Position numbers and translations under genes: made by a program. Below the pieces are notes generated by a model. It searched no databases and was not told the DNA's origin. It worked only from the letters and a program-made list of their open reading frames with translations. This document shows, piece after piece, positions 7,873-16,229 of a DNA stretch of 36,536 nucleotides. The stretch's first letter is position 1, and each line of letters begins with the position of its first letter. This stretch comes from Chitinophagales bacterium 65-1. GTDB taxonomy: Bacteria > Bacteroidota > Bacteroidia > Chitinophagales > Chitinophagaceae. Where the stretch lies: assembly GCA_002050465.1 (NCBI GenBank), contig MWYX01000037.1, positions 1-36,536 on the forward strand. The letters run 5' to 3'.

Positions 7873-9254
7873 TAGAGCCAGTCAACAACAAGGCCAGGCA
7901 TTACACCTAAAAGTAGAATAATAGCTGCAGTAAATATCAATAACCATTTAAAAGGAGGAGGAACATCCATTTGATGAGAAGCACCTTCGGAAGGTTCTTT
8001 AAAATACATAGCCTGTATCACTTTAAAATAATAATATGCACTAATGGCAGCACATATAACAGCCAGAATTACAAGCCAGAATTGATGTCCATTTTGTAGC
8101 GCAGCCAACAGCATATAAAACTTGGCATTAAAGCCAGCAGTTAATGGAATACCGGTAAGAGATAATAAAAATATAGTAGCGGTAAAAGCCAGAACAGGAT
8201 GCGTTTTCCCTAAGCCGTTAAAGCCTTCAATTGTATAATCATTCATTCTTACCAATATAGCAAATAACCCTATTGAGGCAAGACTGTAAGCAACTGAATA
8301 TAATATCAGCCCTTCCTTTGCGGTATCATTCAGTGCAAATAATGCCAGTAACATAAAACCTGCCTGTGCAATACTGGAATATGCCAGCATGCGTTTTACA
8401 CTCTGCTGAAAAACAGCAGTTAAATTTCCTATTAACAAAGTAGCTGCGGTTATTATTACAATAAGCGTTTGCCATTGCGATTGCATAGTACCGAATGAAC
8501 TTTGAAATAAACGGATAAATGCAATAAAACCTGCAACCTTTACAATAGTTGCCATAAAAGATGTAAATACAGTTGGAGCACCATCATATACATCAGGCGT
8601 CCAGAAATGAAATGGTGCTGCCGAAACTTTAAAAGACATAGCTACTACCAGTAATACTATACCAACAGCGATCATATCAGGCAAAGCTCCCTGCCCCAAT
8701 TGCATCATATCAATATTAAAAGAACCCAATGCATTGCCTCCATACAAAAATGCAATACCCATCAACATTATACCTGTGGAAAATGCACCCATTAAAAAAT
8801 ATTTTAAAGAAGCTTCATTACTTTTTAAATTGAGTTTATCACTGCCTGTTAAAATATACAATGGAATTGACATGATCTCTATGCCTAAAAACAACATGAG
8901 CAAACTATTAAATGAAGAAGAGATGGCAACTCCACACAGAACAAAAAATATTAAAGCGAAATATTCTGAAACATGGTTTCCTACTTTTTCTATGTCTCTG
9001 CCATTTAATAAAAAATATATCAATGTACAGAAAAGAGCAACTGTATTAAAATGCAATCCGAAGTTATCAAATCGGAGCATATTTTCGGAATAGATATCAA
9101 AGATTTTCACTCCCGTAAATTCAAGGATGTTAGCAGTTAATATTATTATTAAGCCTGCAATAGCCCAATATTTTGGAACAGAGGCTTTTTTAAAAAAGAC
9201 TCCGCCAAACATCATAATTACGCCCCATACTGCAGATAATATAATTGCACTCAT
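7866..9254 (-). CDS. nuoN: NADH-quinone oxidoreductase subunit N
   Basis: One of three antiporter-like proton-pumping subunits in the membrane arm of complex I. The 462-residue protein is almost entirely hydrophobic, with many predicted helices. It has the Proton_antipo_M core: GIEIMSIPLYILTGSDK near residue 125, MSFKVSAAPFHFWTPDVYDG near 207 and KRMLAYSSIAQAGFMLLALF near 285. It ends in VDWLYY, with the stop codon inside a repeat hairpin. It is the last nuo gene. An 86-base gap separates it from nuoM, and a repeat element lies directly before its ATG. Length matches NuoN rather than NuoL or NuoM. Confidence 0.96.
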   Translation of the reverse strand: MSAIILSAVWGVIMMFGGVFFKKASVPKYWAIAGLIIILTANILEFTGVKIFDIYSENMLRFDNFGLHFNTVALFCTLIYFLLNGRDIEKVGNHVSEYFALIFFVLCGVAISSSFNSLLMLFLGIEIMSIPLYILTGSDKLNLKSNEASLKYFLMGAFSTGIMLMGIAFLYGGNALGSFNIDMMQLGQGALPDMIAVGIVLLVVAMSFKVSAAPFHFWTPDVYDGAPTVFTSFMATIVKVAGFIAFIRLFQSSFGTMQSQWQTLIVIITAATLLIGNLTAVFQQSVKRMLAYSSIAQAGFMLLALFALNDTAKEGLILYSVAYSLASIGLFAILVRMNDYTIEGFNGLGKTHPVLAFTATIFLLSLTGIPLTAGFNAKFYMLLAALQNGHQFWLVILAVICAAISAYYYFKVIQAMYFKEPSEGASHQMDVPPPFKWLLIFTAAIILLLGVMPGLVVDWLYY

Positions 9255-9256
9255 AA

Positions 9257-9281
9257 TATCCCAACCCCTATAGGGGCTTTT
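9257..9281 (-). repeat. Leader repeat directly before nuoN (same family as before nuoG)
   Basis: On the minus strand it reads AAAAGCCCCTATAGGGG followed by TTGGGATAT, ending three bases before the nuoN ATG. CCCCTATAGGGG is a perfect 12-base palindrome. Nearly the same sequence occurs in the same position before nuoG (17411-17437), so this is a repeat family and not a chance hairpin. Confidence 0.75.
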
Positions 9282-9300
9282 AATTTACAATGTTTGTTAA

Positions 9301-9335
9301 TTCTTCTCATTACTTATTTCTTATTATTTATTATT
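9301..9335. repeat. Single arm of tandem 7-base words in the nuoM-nuoN gap
   Basis: Reads as TTCTTCT, CATTACT, TATTTCT, TATTATT, TATTATT, a degenerate 7-base tandem repeat. No matching inverted arm was found beside it. The sequence is low in complexity, so confidence is moderate, but the spacing matches the word-built hairpins in other nuo gaps. Confidence 0.4.
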
Positions 9336-9340
9336 GATAA

Positions 9341-10825
9341 TTATTTATCAAACCGGCTTAAAATTGTTGTCACTGTATCTTTCGTTAAGTCAAATACAGG
9401 CTTTGGATAAACACCTAAAACAAAAATGAATAATACAATCAGCGTTAATACAATTTTTTGTTTTTTTGTAACCAACGACACAACTTTTGTGAGAATATTA
9501 TCCTGCCCATAAAAAATTTTTTGTACCATATTTAATGTATACACTGCTGCCAATATTATACTAATGCCTGCAAGAGCAGCAAACCATGGGTTATACTCAT
9601 ACAATCCTGAGAACATTGCAAATTCGCCAACAAAGGCATTTGTAAGTGGTAATGCAATATTTGCCAAGGCAATAATTACAAAAAATATGGCGAGTAACGG
9701 AGTATGAAGCGCCAGGCCGCCAAGCTCTGAAAGTTTTCTTACCCCGGTATGCTTTTCAACTATATCAACCACTATCCACAATGCAATTATATTTATGCCA
9801 TGGTTTAGCATTTGTATCATTACCCCGTGCATCCCTGTGCTGTTGATGGTAAAAATAGCTGCACACATTAAACCGATGTGTGCAATAGAAGAGTAAGCAA
9901 CCAATCTTTTAAGATCATTCTGCACCATAGCTATGCAACTGGCATATATCATTCCTGCCACAGCTAATCCAATAACTATATTGTCAAATTTTAAAACTGC
10001 TTCCGGAAAAACAGGAAGCACCCATCTTATCACAGCAAATACACCCATCTTTACCATGATACCACTCAATACCATTGTTGCCGGTGCAGGGGATTGCTCG
10101 TATGTATCAGGCTGCCATGTATGAAAAGGAAATACAGGCATCTTTACCGCAAAAGCAATAAAAAATAACCAGAATAGCCATGTTTGATCTGATAAAGAAA
10201 TATTTGCCTTATAAAAGGCAGCTATTGAAAATGAATGATCAGAAAACTGAGTGGGACCGGTTTGCAGATAAACATAAATTATACCTACCAGCATTAATAA
10301 AGAACTGACAAATGTATAAATAAAAAATTTCCAGGTAGCGGCAATCCGTCGTTCTCCTCCCCACCGGCTGCATAAAAAATAAACCGGTATTAAAGCAAGC
10401 TCCCAAAAGAAATAAAATATCAATGCATCAATAGCAACAAATACTCCCATTAACCCTGCCTGGCTTAATAACATTAACCCAAAAAATGCATTGGGATTTT
10501 TATAATCATTTTTATAGGTAGCTGCAAAAATTATCGGGAAAGAAACTGCCGTTAAAAAAGTAAGCATGTGCCCCATGCCATCAAGACCAACTGCAAAGCT
10601 GCTGCCTAAATACTGCAGCCATATATAACTAACATAATTGTAGGAAAAATACTTTGTGTTATCGGTATAACATAAACTTACAACAGAAATAACCAAAGTG
10701 ATAAGGGATGAAAATAAAGCCCATGCCTTTACCTTTTTTTGATCTTTAATAAAAAACGCAAGCAAACCGGTTATAATTGGAAACCAAAGCAGCAGTTCAG
10801 GAAATGTAATGTACTTACCCAGCAT
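9341..10825 (-). CDS. nuoM: NADH-quinone oxidoreductase subunit M
   Basis: Antiporter-like proton-pumping subunit of complex I, 494 residues, polytopic throughout. Family hallmarks are FFWELALIPVYFLCSRWGGERR near residue 140 (with the glutamate of the pumping site), AVKMPVFPFHTWQPDTYEQSP near 226, and the block near residue 300 containing NDLKRLVAYSSIAHIGLM. The C-terminus YPKPVFDLTKDTV is typical. The gene begins five bases after the nuoL stop codon, so the two are very likely translationally coupled, as in most nuo operons. Confidence 0.97.
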   Translation of the reverse strand: MLGKYITFPELLLWFPIITGLLAFFIKDQKKVKAWALFSSLITLVISVVSLCYTDNTKYFSYNYVSYIWLQYLGSSFAVGLDGMGHMLTFLTAVSFPIIFAATYKNDYKNPNAFFGLMLLSQAGLMGVFVAIDALIFYFFWELALIPVYFLCSRWGGERRIAATWKFFIYTFVSSLLMLVGIIYVYLQTGPTQFSDHSFSIAAFYKANISLSDQTWLFWLFFIAFAVKMPVFPFHTWQPDTYEQSPAPATMVLSGIMVKMGVFAVIRWVLPVFPEAVLKFDNIVIGLAVAGMIYASCIAMVQNDLKRLVAYSSIAHIGLMCAAIFTINSTGMHGVMIQMLNHGINIIALWIVVDIVEKHTGVRKLSELGGLALHTPLLAIFFVIIALANIALPLTNAFVGEFAMFSGLYEYNPWFAALAGISIILAAVYTLNMVQKIFYGQDNILTKVVSLVTKKQKIVLTLIVLFIFVLGVYPKPVFDLTKDTVTTILSRFDK

Positions 10826-10830
10826 TAAAT

Positions 10831-12759
10831 CTATTTAACAAAAATTTGAATAATAAATAAAACTATTGTGCCTATAACCATCATTAAAATATAAGCTCCA
10901 ACCTGCCCGTTCTGCAACAACCTGATCTGGCGACTTCCAAAATTTACTCCTCTTCCCACACTATTTACTAATGCATCGATTCCTGATCTCTCAATTACAT
11001 TATTTAAGAAGACTGATAATGATCTTAATGGACGAACAATTATTGCATCATACAATTCATCAACATACCATTTATTTTGAAGCACTTTTGCAAAGCCGGT
11101 TTCTTCTGTAGTTTCTGTTTGATAATTTTTATATTTCTTCCATGCCCAAAATGAAACTATTAAAATTAATATTATAGAAACACCCGTTAGTAACCATTCA
11201 GTCTGATGCGGAATCGTATGCTTTGCTAAAATTGCATTTGAGTTACTGAAGACCGGATCTAAAAATTCCGCAAGCCTGTGGCCACCACTCATTAAAAATT
11301 CAGGTATGCCAAATAATCCGCCTACAATAGATAGGAATGCAAGAATGATTAATGGAATTGTAATAGCAGATGGACTTTCATGTACATGATGTAATTGTTC
11401 TTCCATGCCACGGAATTTTCCCATGAACGTCATGGCTAATAATCTAAACATATAAAAAGCTGTAAGTAATGCTCCTCCCAAACCAACGGCATATAACACA
11501 GGATTTTCTGCAAATGCACCAGCTAAAATTTCATCTTTGGAAAAGAAACCAGAGAAGGGCGGAATACCTGCAATGGCGATACATCCTATAAAAAAAGTAA
11601 TGTAAGTGATCTTCATGTGTTTGCTCAATCCACCCATCTTCCTTATATCCTGCTCACCACCCATTGCATGAATTACAGAGCCAGCACCAAGGAATAATAA
11701 TGCCTTAAAAAATGCATGTGTCATTACATGAAATACTGCGCCGGTATATGCTCCTACTCCCAATCCTAAAAACATATATCCCAACTGACTCACCGTTGAA
11801 TAAGCCAGAACCTTTTTAATATCGTTTTGTTTTAATGCAATTGTTGCAGCAAAAATTGCGGTAGTTAAACCGATGATTGCAACAACCATCATTGTAGTTG
11901 GAGCCAGTGTGTACATAAGGTTACTCCGGGCAATCATATAGATGCCGGCAGTAACCATAGTAGCAGCATGAATTAATGCAGATACAGGTGTTGGGCCAGC
12001 CATCGCATCCGGCAGCCAAGTGTACAATGGTATTTGTGCACTTTTACCAATAGCACCAACAAACAGCAATATAGTAATGCCTACTAATGTGGGAGAATTA
12101 ATTGCAGATATAGAGTTAATTATTCCATTTTGGTGATTAAATAATTCATGAAAAGAAACAGAACCAAAAGCATTTATCATCCAAAATATTCCTAATAGAA
12201 ACCCAAGATCACCAATGCGGTTCATGATAAATGCCTTTTTTGCAGCATTATTGTAAGCAGTATTCTTAAACCAATAACCAATCAATAAATAAGAACATAA
12301 ACCTACTCCCTCCCAGCCTATGAACATGATGACATAGTTTGCTCCCATTACCAGTAACAACATCGAGAACACAAAAAGATTGAGGTAAGAAAAATATCTT
12401 GCAAAATGTGGAACAGTTTCTTCTTTCATGTATGAAGTTGAATACACATGAATAAGAAAACCCACACCTGTGATAATCAATAAAAACAATGAAGAAAGCT
12501 GATCGATCTGGAAAGCAAAATCAACTTTTATTTTGCCCACATTAATAAAATCAAAATAAGAAATTACCTGCGGCACAAATCCTTCCTGCCTAACATTAAA
12601 AAAAACAAGAACGCTTAATACAAAGGATATTAAAATAGCGCCGCTACCGATAATACTTACCAATGACTTTGACAATACGTTTCTTGCCAAACCATTAATT
12701 AAAAAACCGATTAGTGGCAGTAATGGAATAAGATAAATTAAGTCGAATGTATTAGTCAT
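10831..12759 (-). CDS. nuoL: NADH-quinone oxidoreductase subunit L
   Basis: The distal antiporter-like subunit of the complex I membrane arm, 642 residues. It has the N-terminal Proton_antipo_N part with YMKEETVPHFARYFSYLNLF near residue 110 and GWEGVGLCSYLLIGYW near 147, and the central antiporter domain with the block around residue 250 containing YTWLPDAMAGPTPVSALIHA and NDIKKVLAYSTVSQLGYM near 310. The long C-terminal lateral-helix region that distinguishes NuoL from NuoM and NuoN contains NKWYVDELYDAIIVRPLRSL. Length is close to that of other NuoL proteins. A 61-base gap containing a word-built hairpin separates it from nuoK. Confidence 0.97.
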   Translation of the reverse strand: MTNTFDLIYLIPLLPLIGFLINGLARNVLSKSLVSIIGSGAILISFVLSVLVFFNVRQEGFVPQVISYFDFINVGKIKVDFAFQIDQLSSLFLLIITGVGFLIHVYSTSYMKEETVPHFARYFSYLNLFVFSMLLLVMGANYVIMFIGWEGVGLCSYLLIGYWFKNTAYNNAAKKAFIMNRIGDLGFLLGIFWMINAFGSVSFHELFNHQNGIINSISAINSPTLVGITILLFVGAIGKSAQIPLYTWLPDAMAGPTPVSALIHAATMVTAGIYMIARSNLMYTLAPTTMMVVAIIGLTTAIFAATIALKQNDIKKVLAYSTVSQLGYMFLGLGVGAYTGAVFHVMTHAFFKALLFLGAGSVIHAMGGEQDIRKMGGLSKHMKITYITFFIGCIAIAGIPPFSGFFSKDEILAGAFAENPVLYAVGLGGALLTAFYMFRLLAMTFMGKFRGMEEQLHHVHESPSAITIPLIILAFLSIVGGLFGIPEFLMSGGHRLAEFLDPVFSNSNAILAKHTIPHQTEWLLTGVSIILILIVSFWAWKKYKNYQTETTEETGFAKVLQNKWYVDELYDAIIVRPLRSLSVFLNNVIERSGIDALVNSVGRGVNFGSRQIRLLQNGQVGAYILMMVIGTIVLFIIQIFVK

Positions 12760-12774
12760 ATAATCTTCAAATAA

Positions 12775-12815
12775 GAAGTAAGAGATAAGAAAACTTGATT
12801 CTATATTCTTACTTC
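12775..12815. repeat. Hairpin repeat of 7-base words between nuoK and nuoL
   Basis: Arms at 12775-12787 (GAAGTAAGAGATA) and 12802-12815 (TATATTCTTACTTC) are inverted copies with a short loop. Starting slightly upstream, the left arm reads as the 7-base words TAAGAAG, TAAGAGA, TAAGAAA. It fills most of the 61-base gap between the nuoK stop and the nuoL start. Confidence 0.65.
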
Positions 12816-12820
12816 ATACA

Positions 12821-13153
12821 TCAATTCTTTAACCTGTTTAAAAAGTTTATGTCAACTGAATGGGTATTTCTATACATCATTACAATAATTGCCAGACCCA
12901 CACTAACTTCAGCGGCAGCAACAACCATTATAAAAAAAACAAACAACTGCGCATCCGTTGCAAGCGCAGGAGCTTTTGCGGCTATACCACTCATATGCAT
13001 CTTTGAAAAAGCAACCAGCAACAGATTAACCGAATTGAGCATTAACTCAATGCACATAAAAACTATAATTGCATTGCGGCGTGTAAGTGCACCAATAATT
13101 CCTATACAGAATAGGGCCGCCGATAAAAATATATACCACTTTATTTCCATCAA
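12821..13153 (-). CDS. nuoK: NADH-quinone oxidoreductase subunit K
   Basis: Small membrane subunit of complex I (homologue of ND4L), 110 residues with three helices at roughly 5-24, 29-51 and 65-88. The conserved glutamates are visible in [17 protein letters not shown] (Glu36) and in [20 protein letters not shown] (Glu72). The ATG overlaps the stop of the upstream secreted-protein gene by four bases (13150-13153), an arrangement that usually couples translation. Confidence 0.96.
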   Translation of the reverse strand: MMEIKWYIFLSAALFCIGIIGALTRRNAIIVFMCIELMLNSVNLLLVAFSKMHMSGIAAKAPALATDAQLFVFFIMVVAAAEVSVGLAIIVMMYRNTHSVDINFLNRLKN

Positions 13154-13686
13154 TCGATTTTTACATATAAGCCTATACCCATTGTATTTGATGCCGGTGC
13201 AATTGAAAAAATATCTTTTATTTTTCTTGCAGCTATGCCGTTAAAAATATCTACTGCTTTATACGCCGCCCCTTTGGTTAATAATTTTACTAATACTCCT
13301 GTAGCCACACTTGTTAATCCTCCGATTAATGCACCTTTATAATTTGCCCTGCTGGCTGAATCCCCCGCCGCTTTTTTTACTACTCCATATAATGCAACTG
13401 CACTGCCAGCATAGGATGTAATCTGGAATATTGTTCTGCCTGTACGGAATGTATTGAAGAGCTTGTTCACGTCAGGATTTCTTTTCATTCCAAGTATTTC
13501 GGCTACTTTGGGGATTTTTGGTATTTTAATATTTCCTAAAAAAAACTCTGGTGAGAACCCACGTTCAACCTTCATCACCCTCCCAATAATATCATTCAGA
13601 TCTAAATTTTCGAGATCAATTTGTGCAGATGATTGCTTCGTAATTCCTAAAAATAGGATGGCAATAATTAAAATGTGTTTTTTCAT
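13150..13686 (-). CDS. Secreted protein of unknown function inside the nuo operon
   Basis: A 178-residue protein I do not recognise. Residues 1-21 form a typical Sec signal peptide ([21 protein letters not shown], likely cut before QIDL). The mature part has an Asp/Leu-rich start, an [15 protein letters not shown] segment, and two moderately hydrophobic glycine- and alanine-rich stretches (about 92-105 and 115-135) that could be membrane-active or merely helical. It starts eight bases after nuoJ and overlaps nuoK by four bases, so it must be co-transcribed and probably co-translated with complex I genes. Standard nuo operons have nothing here. Whether it assists complex I or is a passenger cannot be decided from sequence. 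Confidence 0.8.
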   Translation of the reverse strand: MKKHILIIAILFLGITKQSSAQIDLENLDLNDIIGRVMKVERGFSPEFFLGNIKIPKIPKVAEILGMKRNPDVNKLFNTFRTGRTIFQITSYAGSAVALYGVVKKAAGDSASRANYKGALIGGLTSVATGVLVKLLTKGAAYKAVDIFNGIAARKIKDIFSIAPASNTMGIGLYVKID

Positions 13687-13694
13687 ATTATAGA

Positions 13695-14213
13695 TTAAGG
13701 GTTTACTTGTTTTTGTTCATCCTTTTTACCAATAACAACTGCACCTACCATGGCACTCAAAAACAGGATACTGCTTATCTCAAAGGGAATAACATATGTT
13801 GTAAATAATGACCGGCCGAGATTCTTTATTAACCCTACATCACTGCCTCTCGCCAACGAGACTTTAATGTCAGAAGATTCTGCCAGTGCAGCTACTAAAA
13901 CAATCATCAGGCACATCCCGGCAATAACACCTGCAAATTTTAAATATTTATTTTTCGCAGGTTCAGCGTCAGCATTCAGGTTCATCAGCATTATCACAAA
14001 TAGAAACAAAACCATTATAGCCCCGGCATACACAATAATATTTACAATAGCCAAAAATTGTGCATTCATTAAAATGTAATGACCGGAAATTGAAAAGAAA
14101 ACAACAATAAGCCATAACACACTATAGATAGGGCTTTTACTTAATACAACACCTATAGCAGCCCCAACAGCTAATACAGATAAAAACCAAAATAATATTT
14201 GTGTGACCTCCAT
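13695..14213 (-). CDS. nuoJ: NADH-quinone oxidoreductase subunit J
   Basis: Membrane subunit of complex I (homologue of ND6), 172 residues with five predicted helices. The conserved third-helix region is seen in VNIIVYAGAIMVLFLFVIML near residue 57, which includes the pi-bulge helix involved in coupling. The C-terminal EISSILFLSAMVGAVVIGKK is also typical. It lies between nuoI (80-base gap with a repeat arm) and the extra secreted-protein gene (eight-base gap). Confidence 0.95.
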   Translation of the reverse strand: MEVTQILFWFLSVLAVGAAIGVVLSKSPIYSVLWLIVVFFSISGHYILMNAQFLAIVNIIVYAGAIMVLFLFVIMLMNLNADAEPAKNKYLKFAGVIAGMCLMIVLVAALAESSDIKVSLARGSDVGLIKNLGRSLFTTYVIPFEISSILFLSAMVGAVVIGKKDEQKQVNP

Positions 14214-14217
14214 TAAA

Positions 14218-14254
14218 AGTTGCGGGTTATGAGTTGTGCGCTACGAGTTGTTAA
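14218..14254. repeat. Single arm of 7-base words in the nuoI-nuoJ gap
   Basis: From 14219 it reads as the 7-base words GTTGCGG, GTTATGA, GTTGTGC, GCTACGA, GTTGTTA. The words TATGAGTTGT and TACGAGTTGT recur at 14-base spacing. No clear inverted partner is present, so this looks like half of one of the word-built hairpins seen elsewhere in the operon. Confidence 0.55.
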
Positions 14255-14293
14255 TTGATTGAAATCTATATTCATAAACTAAACTTTCTTATA

Positions 14294-14860
14294 TCAATGC
14301 TCATTACCATGTCCTTCAGGATTTTTTGCCCTGCTGCCCCTGGCTTTTGCAAATGCTTCCGGCTCATTTACCGGGTGCGGAATTAAAAGATCATCCTTTC
14401 CATAAATAAATCCCTTACGCTGGAAATTCGATGGCGCAAAAGTTTCACTTAGATAAACTGCATCCTTAGGACAAGCCTCTTCACAAAAACCACAAAAAAT
14501 ACAGCGAAGCATATTTATTTCATACTTAGCCGCATATTTTTCTTCTTTATATAAATGTTCTTCGCCTGGTTGCCTTTCTGCTGCTTCCATTGTTATAGCT
14601 TCTGCCGGACAGGCAACTGCACACAACCCGCAGGCAGTACATTTTTCCCTTCCTTCTTCATCACGATTTAAAATCTGTAATCCACGAAAGACAGGACTAA
14701 AAGGGCGTGTCTTTTCAGGATAATTTATTGTTGGATTCTTTTTAAAAATATGGCTGAAGGTAATTGCCATACCTTTTAAGATAGCAGGCAAGTACATTCT
14801 TTCCCACCATGTCATCGGTTTTCTTGAGACAACTTCTACTTTATTTGTTAGTGCTTGCAT
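14294..14860 (-). CDS. nuoI: NADH-quinone oxidoreductase subunit I
   Basis: Peripheral-arm subunit of complex I carrying two [4Fe-4S] clusters (N6a and N6b) that pass electrons towards NuoB. Both ferredoxin motifs are intact: CTACGLCAVAC (Cys74, 77, 80, then Cys84 before PAEA) and CIFCGFCEEAC (Cys120, 123, 126, then Cys130 before PKDA). An N-terminal amphipathic stretch, MTWWERMYLPAILKGM, fits the membrane-facing helix. The 188-residue length is normal, with a charged C-terminal tail. The 42-base gap to nuoH contains a small perfect hairpin. Confidence 0.97.
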   Translation of the reverse strand: MQALTNKVEVVSRKPMTWWERMYLPAILKGMAITFSHIFKKNPTINYPEKTRPFSPVFRGLQILNRDEEGREKCTACGLCAVACPAEAITMEAAERQPGEEHLYKEEKYAAKYEINMLRCIFCGFCEEACPKDAVYLSETFAPSNFQRKGFIYGKDDLLIPHPVNEPEAFAKARGSRAKNPEGHGNEH

Positions 14861-14871
14861 TATTTGTGTTA

Positions 14872-14886
14872 GCGCAAAAGTTGCGC
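14872..14886. other. Small perfect hairpin in the nuoH-nuoI gap
   Basis: GCGCAA and TTGCGC form a perfect 6-bp stem around the three-base loop AAG (14878-14880), 12 bases upstream of the nuoI start on the minus strand. It stands out as GC-rich within an AT-rich gap. No T run follows in the direction of transcription, so it is not a standard terminator. Confidence 0.5.
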
Positions 14887-14902
14887 AAATATATTTTTAT
14901 GT

Positions 14903-15964
14903 TTAGAAATGCCAGTTGTTTTGTTTTAATAATATTAATCCCCCTGTTACTATCATATTAAAAAGCGCCATAGGAATTAAAATTTTCCATCCGAGATTCA
15001 TTAACTGGTCGTAACGAAAACGGGGAATTGTCCATCTTACCCACATGAATAAAAAAAGGAAACTAACTATTTTACCAAACAAACAAAGTCCCTGTAAAAT
15101 CGCTGCCCAGTTAATACCTATATTTTGTGCAAGATTAACATCATTTACAAAGGGAATATCATACCCTCCAAAAAATAAGCTCACCATAACAGCACTGCTT
15201 AAAAACATGTTGATGTATTCGGCAAATAAATAAAATCCAAGTTTCATGGAAGAGTATTCAGTATGATATCCTCCCACTAACTCATTTTCTGCCTCTGCAA
15301 GATCGAATGGCGTTCGATTACATTCGGCAAATGCACAAACTAAAAAAATGAGAAACCCCAAAGGCTGTTTAAATATATTCCACCAATGATCCATTTGCCC
15401 GCCAACCATTTCCTTTAAACTAAGTGTTCCTGTTACCATCAACAATGCAATTAATGAAATACCCATTGCCAGTTCGTAACTGATAATTTGTGAGGAAGCT
15501 CTCATAGCACCTAACAAGGAAAATTTATTATTGCTTGCCCATCCACCGATCATAATACCATATACACCCATACTCACCACCCCGAATATGTATAGTACGC
15601 CTATATTAATATCAGCAATCTGTAAAGAAATATCTCTACCGAATAAATGCACTTTGTTGCCCCACGGAATTACAGCGCCGATCATCATTGCAGTAAGCAT
15701 TGCCAGGCATGGCCCCAGAATAAATAAAAACTTAGATGAGAAACTTGGAATGATCTCCTCTTTAAAAAATAATTTTAGGCCATCTGCCAGTGGTTGTAAA
15801 ATACCGAACGGGCCGGCACGGCTTGGCCCTCTTCTATCCTGTAGAACAGCCGCCACCTTACGTTCCATATAAGTGGAATACATTGCAATTACCAATGACC
15901 CGCTTACAACTGAAATTATCAGAACAAGCTTTTCTATAAAAATTGCCCAATCAATTACTAACAT
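14903..15964 (-). CDS. nuoH: NADH-quinone oxidoreductase subunit H
   Basis: Membrane subunit at the junction of the two complex I arms that forms much of the quinone chamber (homologue of ND1). The 353-residue protein has about eight helices. Landmarks are YMERKVAAVLQDRRGPSRAG near residue 31, ILQPLADGLKLFFKEEIIP near 54, AECNRTPFDLAEAENELVGG near 215 followed by YHTEYSSMKLGFYLFAEYIN, and the C-terminal WVRWTIPRFRYDQLMNLGWK. These charged loops are the most conserved parts of the family. It starts two bases after the stop of the small extra membrane-protein gene. Confidence 0.97.
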   Translation of the reverse strand: MLVIDWAIFIEKLVLIISVVSGSLVIAMYSTYMERKVAAVLQDRRGPSRAGPFGILQPLADGLKLFFKEEIIPSFSSKFLFILGPCLAMLTAMMIGAVIPWGNKVHLFGRDISLQIADINIGVLYIFGVVSMGVYGIMIGGWASNNKFSLLGAMRASSQIISYELAMGISLIALLMVTGTLSLKEMVGGQMDHWWNIFKQPLGFLIFLVCAFAECNRTPFDLAEAENELVGGYHTEYSSMKLGFYLFAEYINMFLSSAVMVSLFFGGYDIPFVNDVNLAQNIGINWAAILQGLCLFGKIVSFLFLFMWVRWTIPRFRYDQLMNLGWKILIPMALFNMIVTGGLILLKQNNWHF

Positions 15965-15966
15965 TA

Positions 15967-15996
15967 TTATAGCGTATTTAGATCAGTTGAATCTGT
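15967..15996 (-). repeat. Direct repeat, copy 2 (3' end of the small membrane-protein gene)
   Basis: On the minus strand it shares about 26 of 30 bases with the 3' end of nuoG (16200-16229). Both begin ACAGATTCAACT and continue to an AAATACGC block just before the stop codon. The pair exactly brackets the extra gene. Confidence 0.65.
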
Positions 15997-16203
15997 AGCC
16001 TCCTGGTTAATATTTTTCCTCTTTTTTTTCTCAATAAAATAAAATGCAATTGAATCTGCAATAATCATGGCTATCATACCACCACCTGAAATGATTATTG
16101 ATTTTTTTAAGCTCCAATTAAATAAAAAATACATTGCCAAAAAAGCTATAATTGCATAAACAGGCACTGATATAAAGTATATCATTTTAGTTTTTTTATT
16201 CAT
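15967..16203 (-). CDS. Small two-helix membrane protein of unknown function in the nuo operon
   Basis: A 78-residue protein I do not recognise. It has two likely membrane helices, about 8-29 (YFISVPVYAIIAFLAMYFLF) and 36-56 (IISGGGMIAMIIADSIAFYF), then a very basic stretch KKKRKN and a polar tail. Its ATG overlaps the nuoG stop by four bases, and nuoH begins two bases after its stop, so it is embedded in the operon. The last 30 bases of the gene closely copy the last 30 bases of nuoG, so the gene is bracketed by a short direct repeat. This may record insertion between nuoG and nuoH. A role in complex I assembly is possible but unsupported. Confidence 0.7.
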   Translation of the reverse strand: MNKKTKMIYFISVPVYAIIAFLAMYFLFNWSLKKSIIISGGGMIAMIIADSIAFYFIEKKKRKNINQEATDSTDLNTL

Positions 16204-16229
16204 GGCGTATTTGGATTAGTTGAATCTGT
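16200..16229 (-). repeat. Direct repeat, copy 1 (3' end of nuoG)
   Basis: Partner of 15967-15996. The encoded tails are similar too: TDSTNPNTP at the end of NuoG and TDSTDLNTL at the end of the small protein, with the four mismatches spread evenly. Confidence 0.65.

Noticed and set aside
12795-13244. Plus-strand open frame of 149 codons over nuoK
   Set aside because: It is antisense to nuoK and the adjacent secreted-protein gene, both well supported; composition is that of a mirrored membrane protein.
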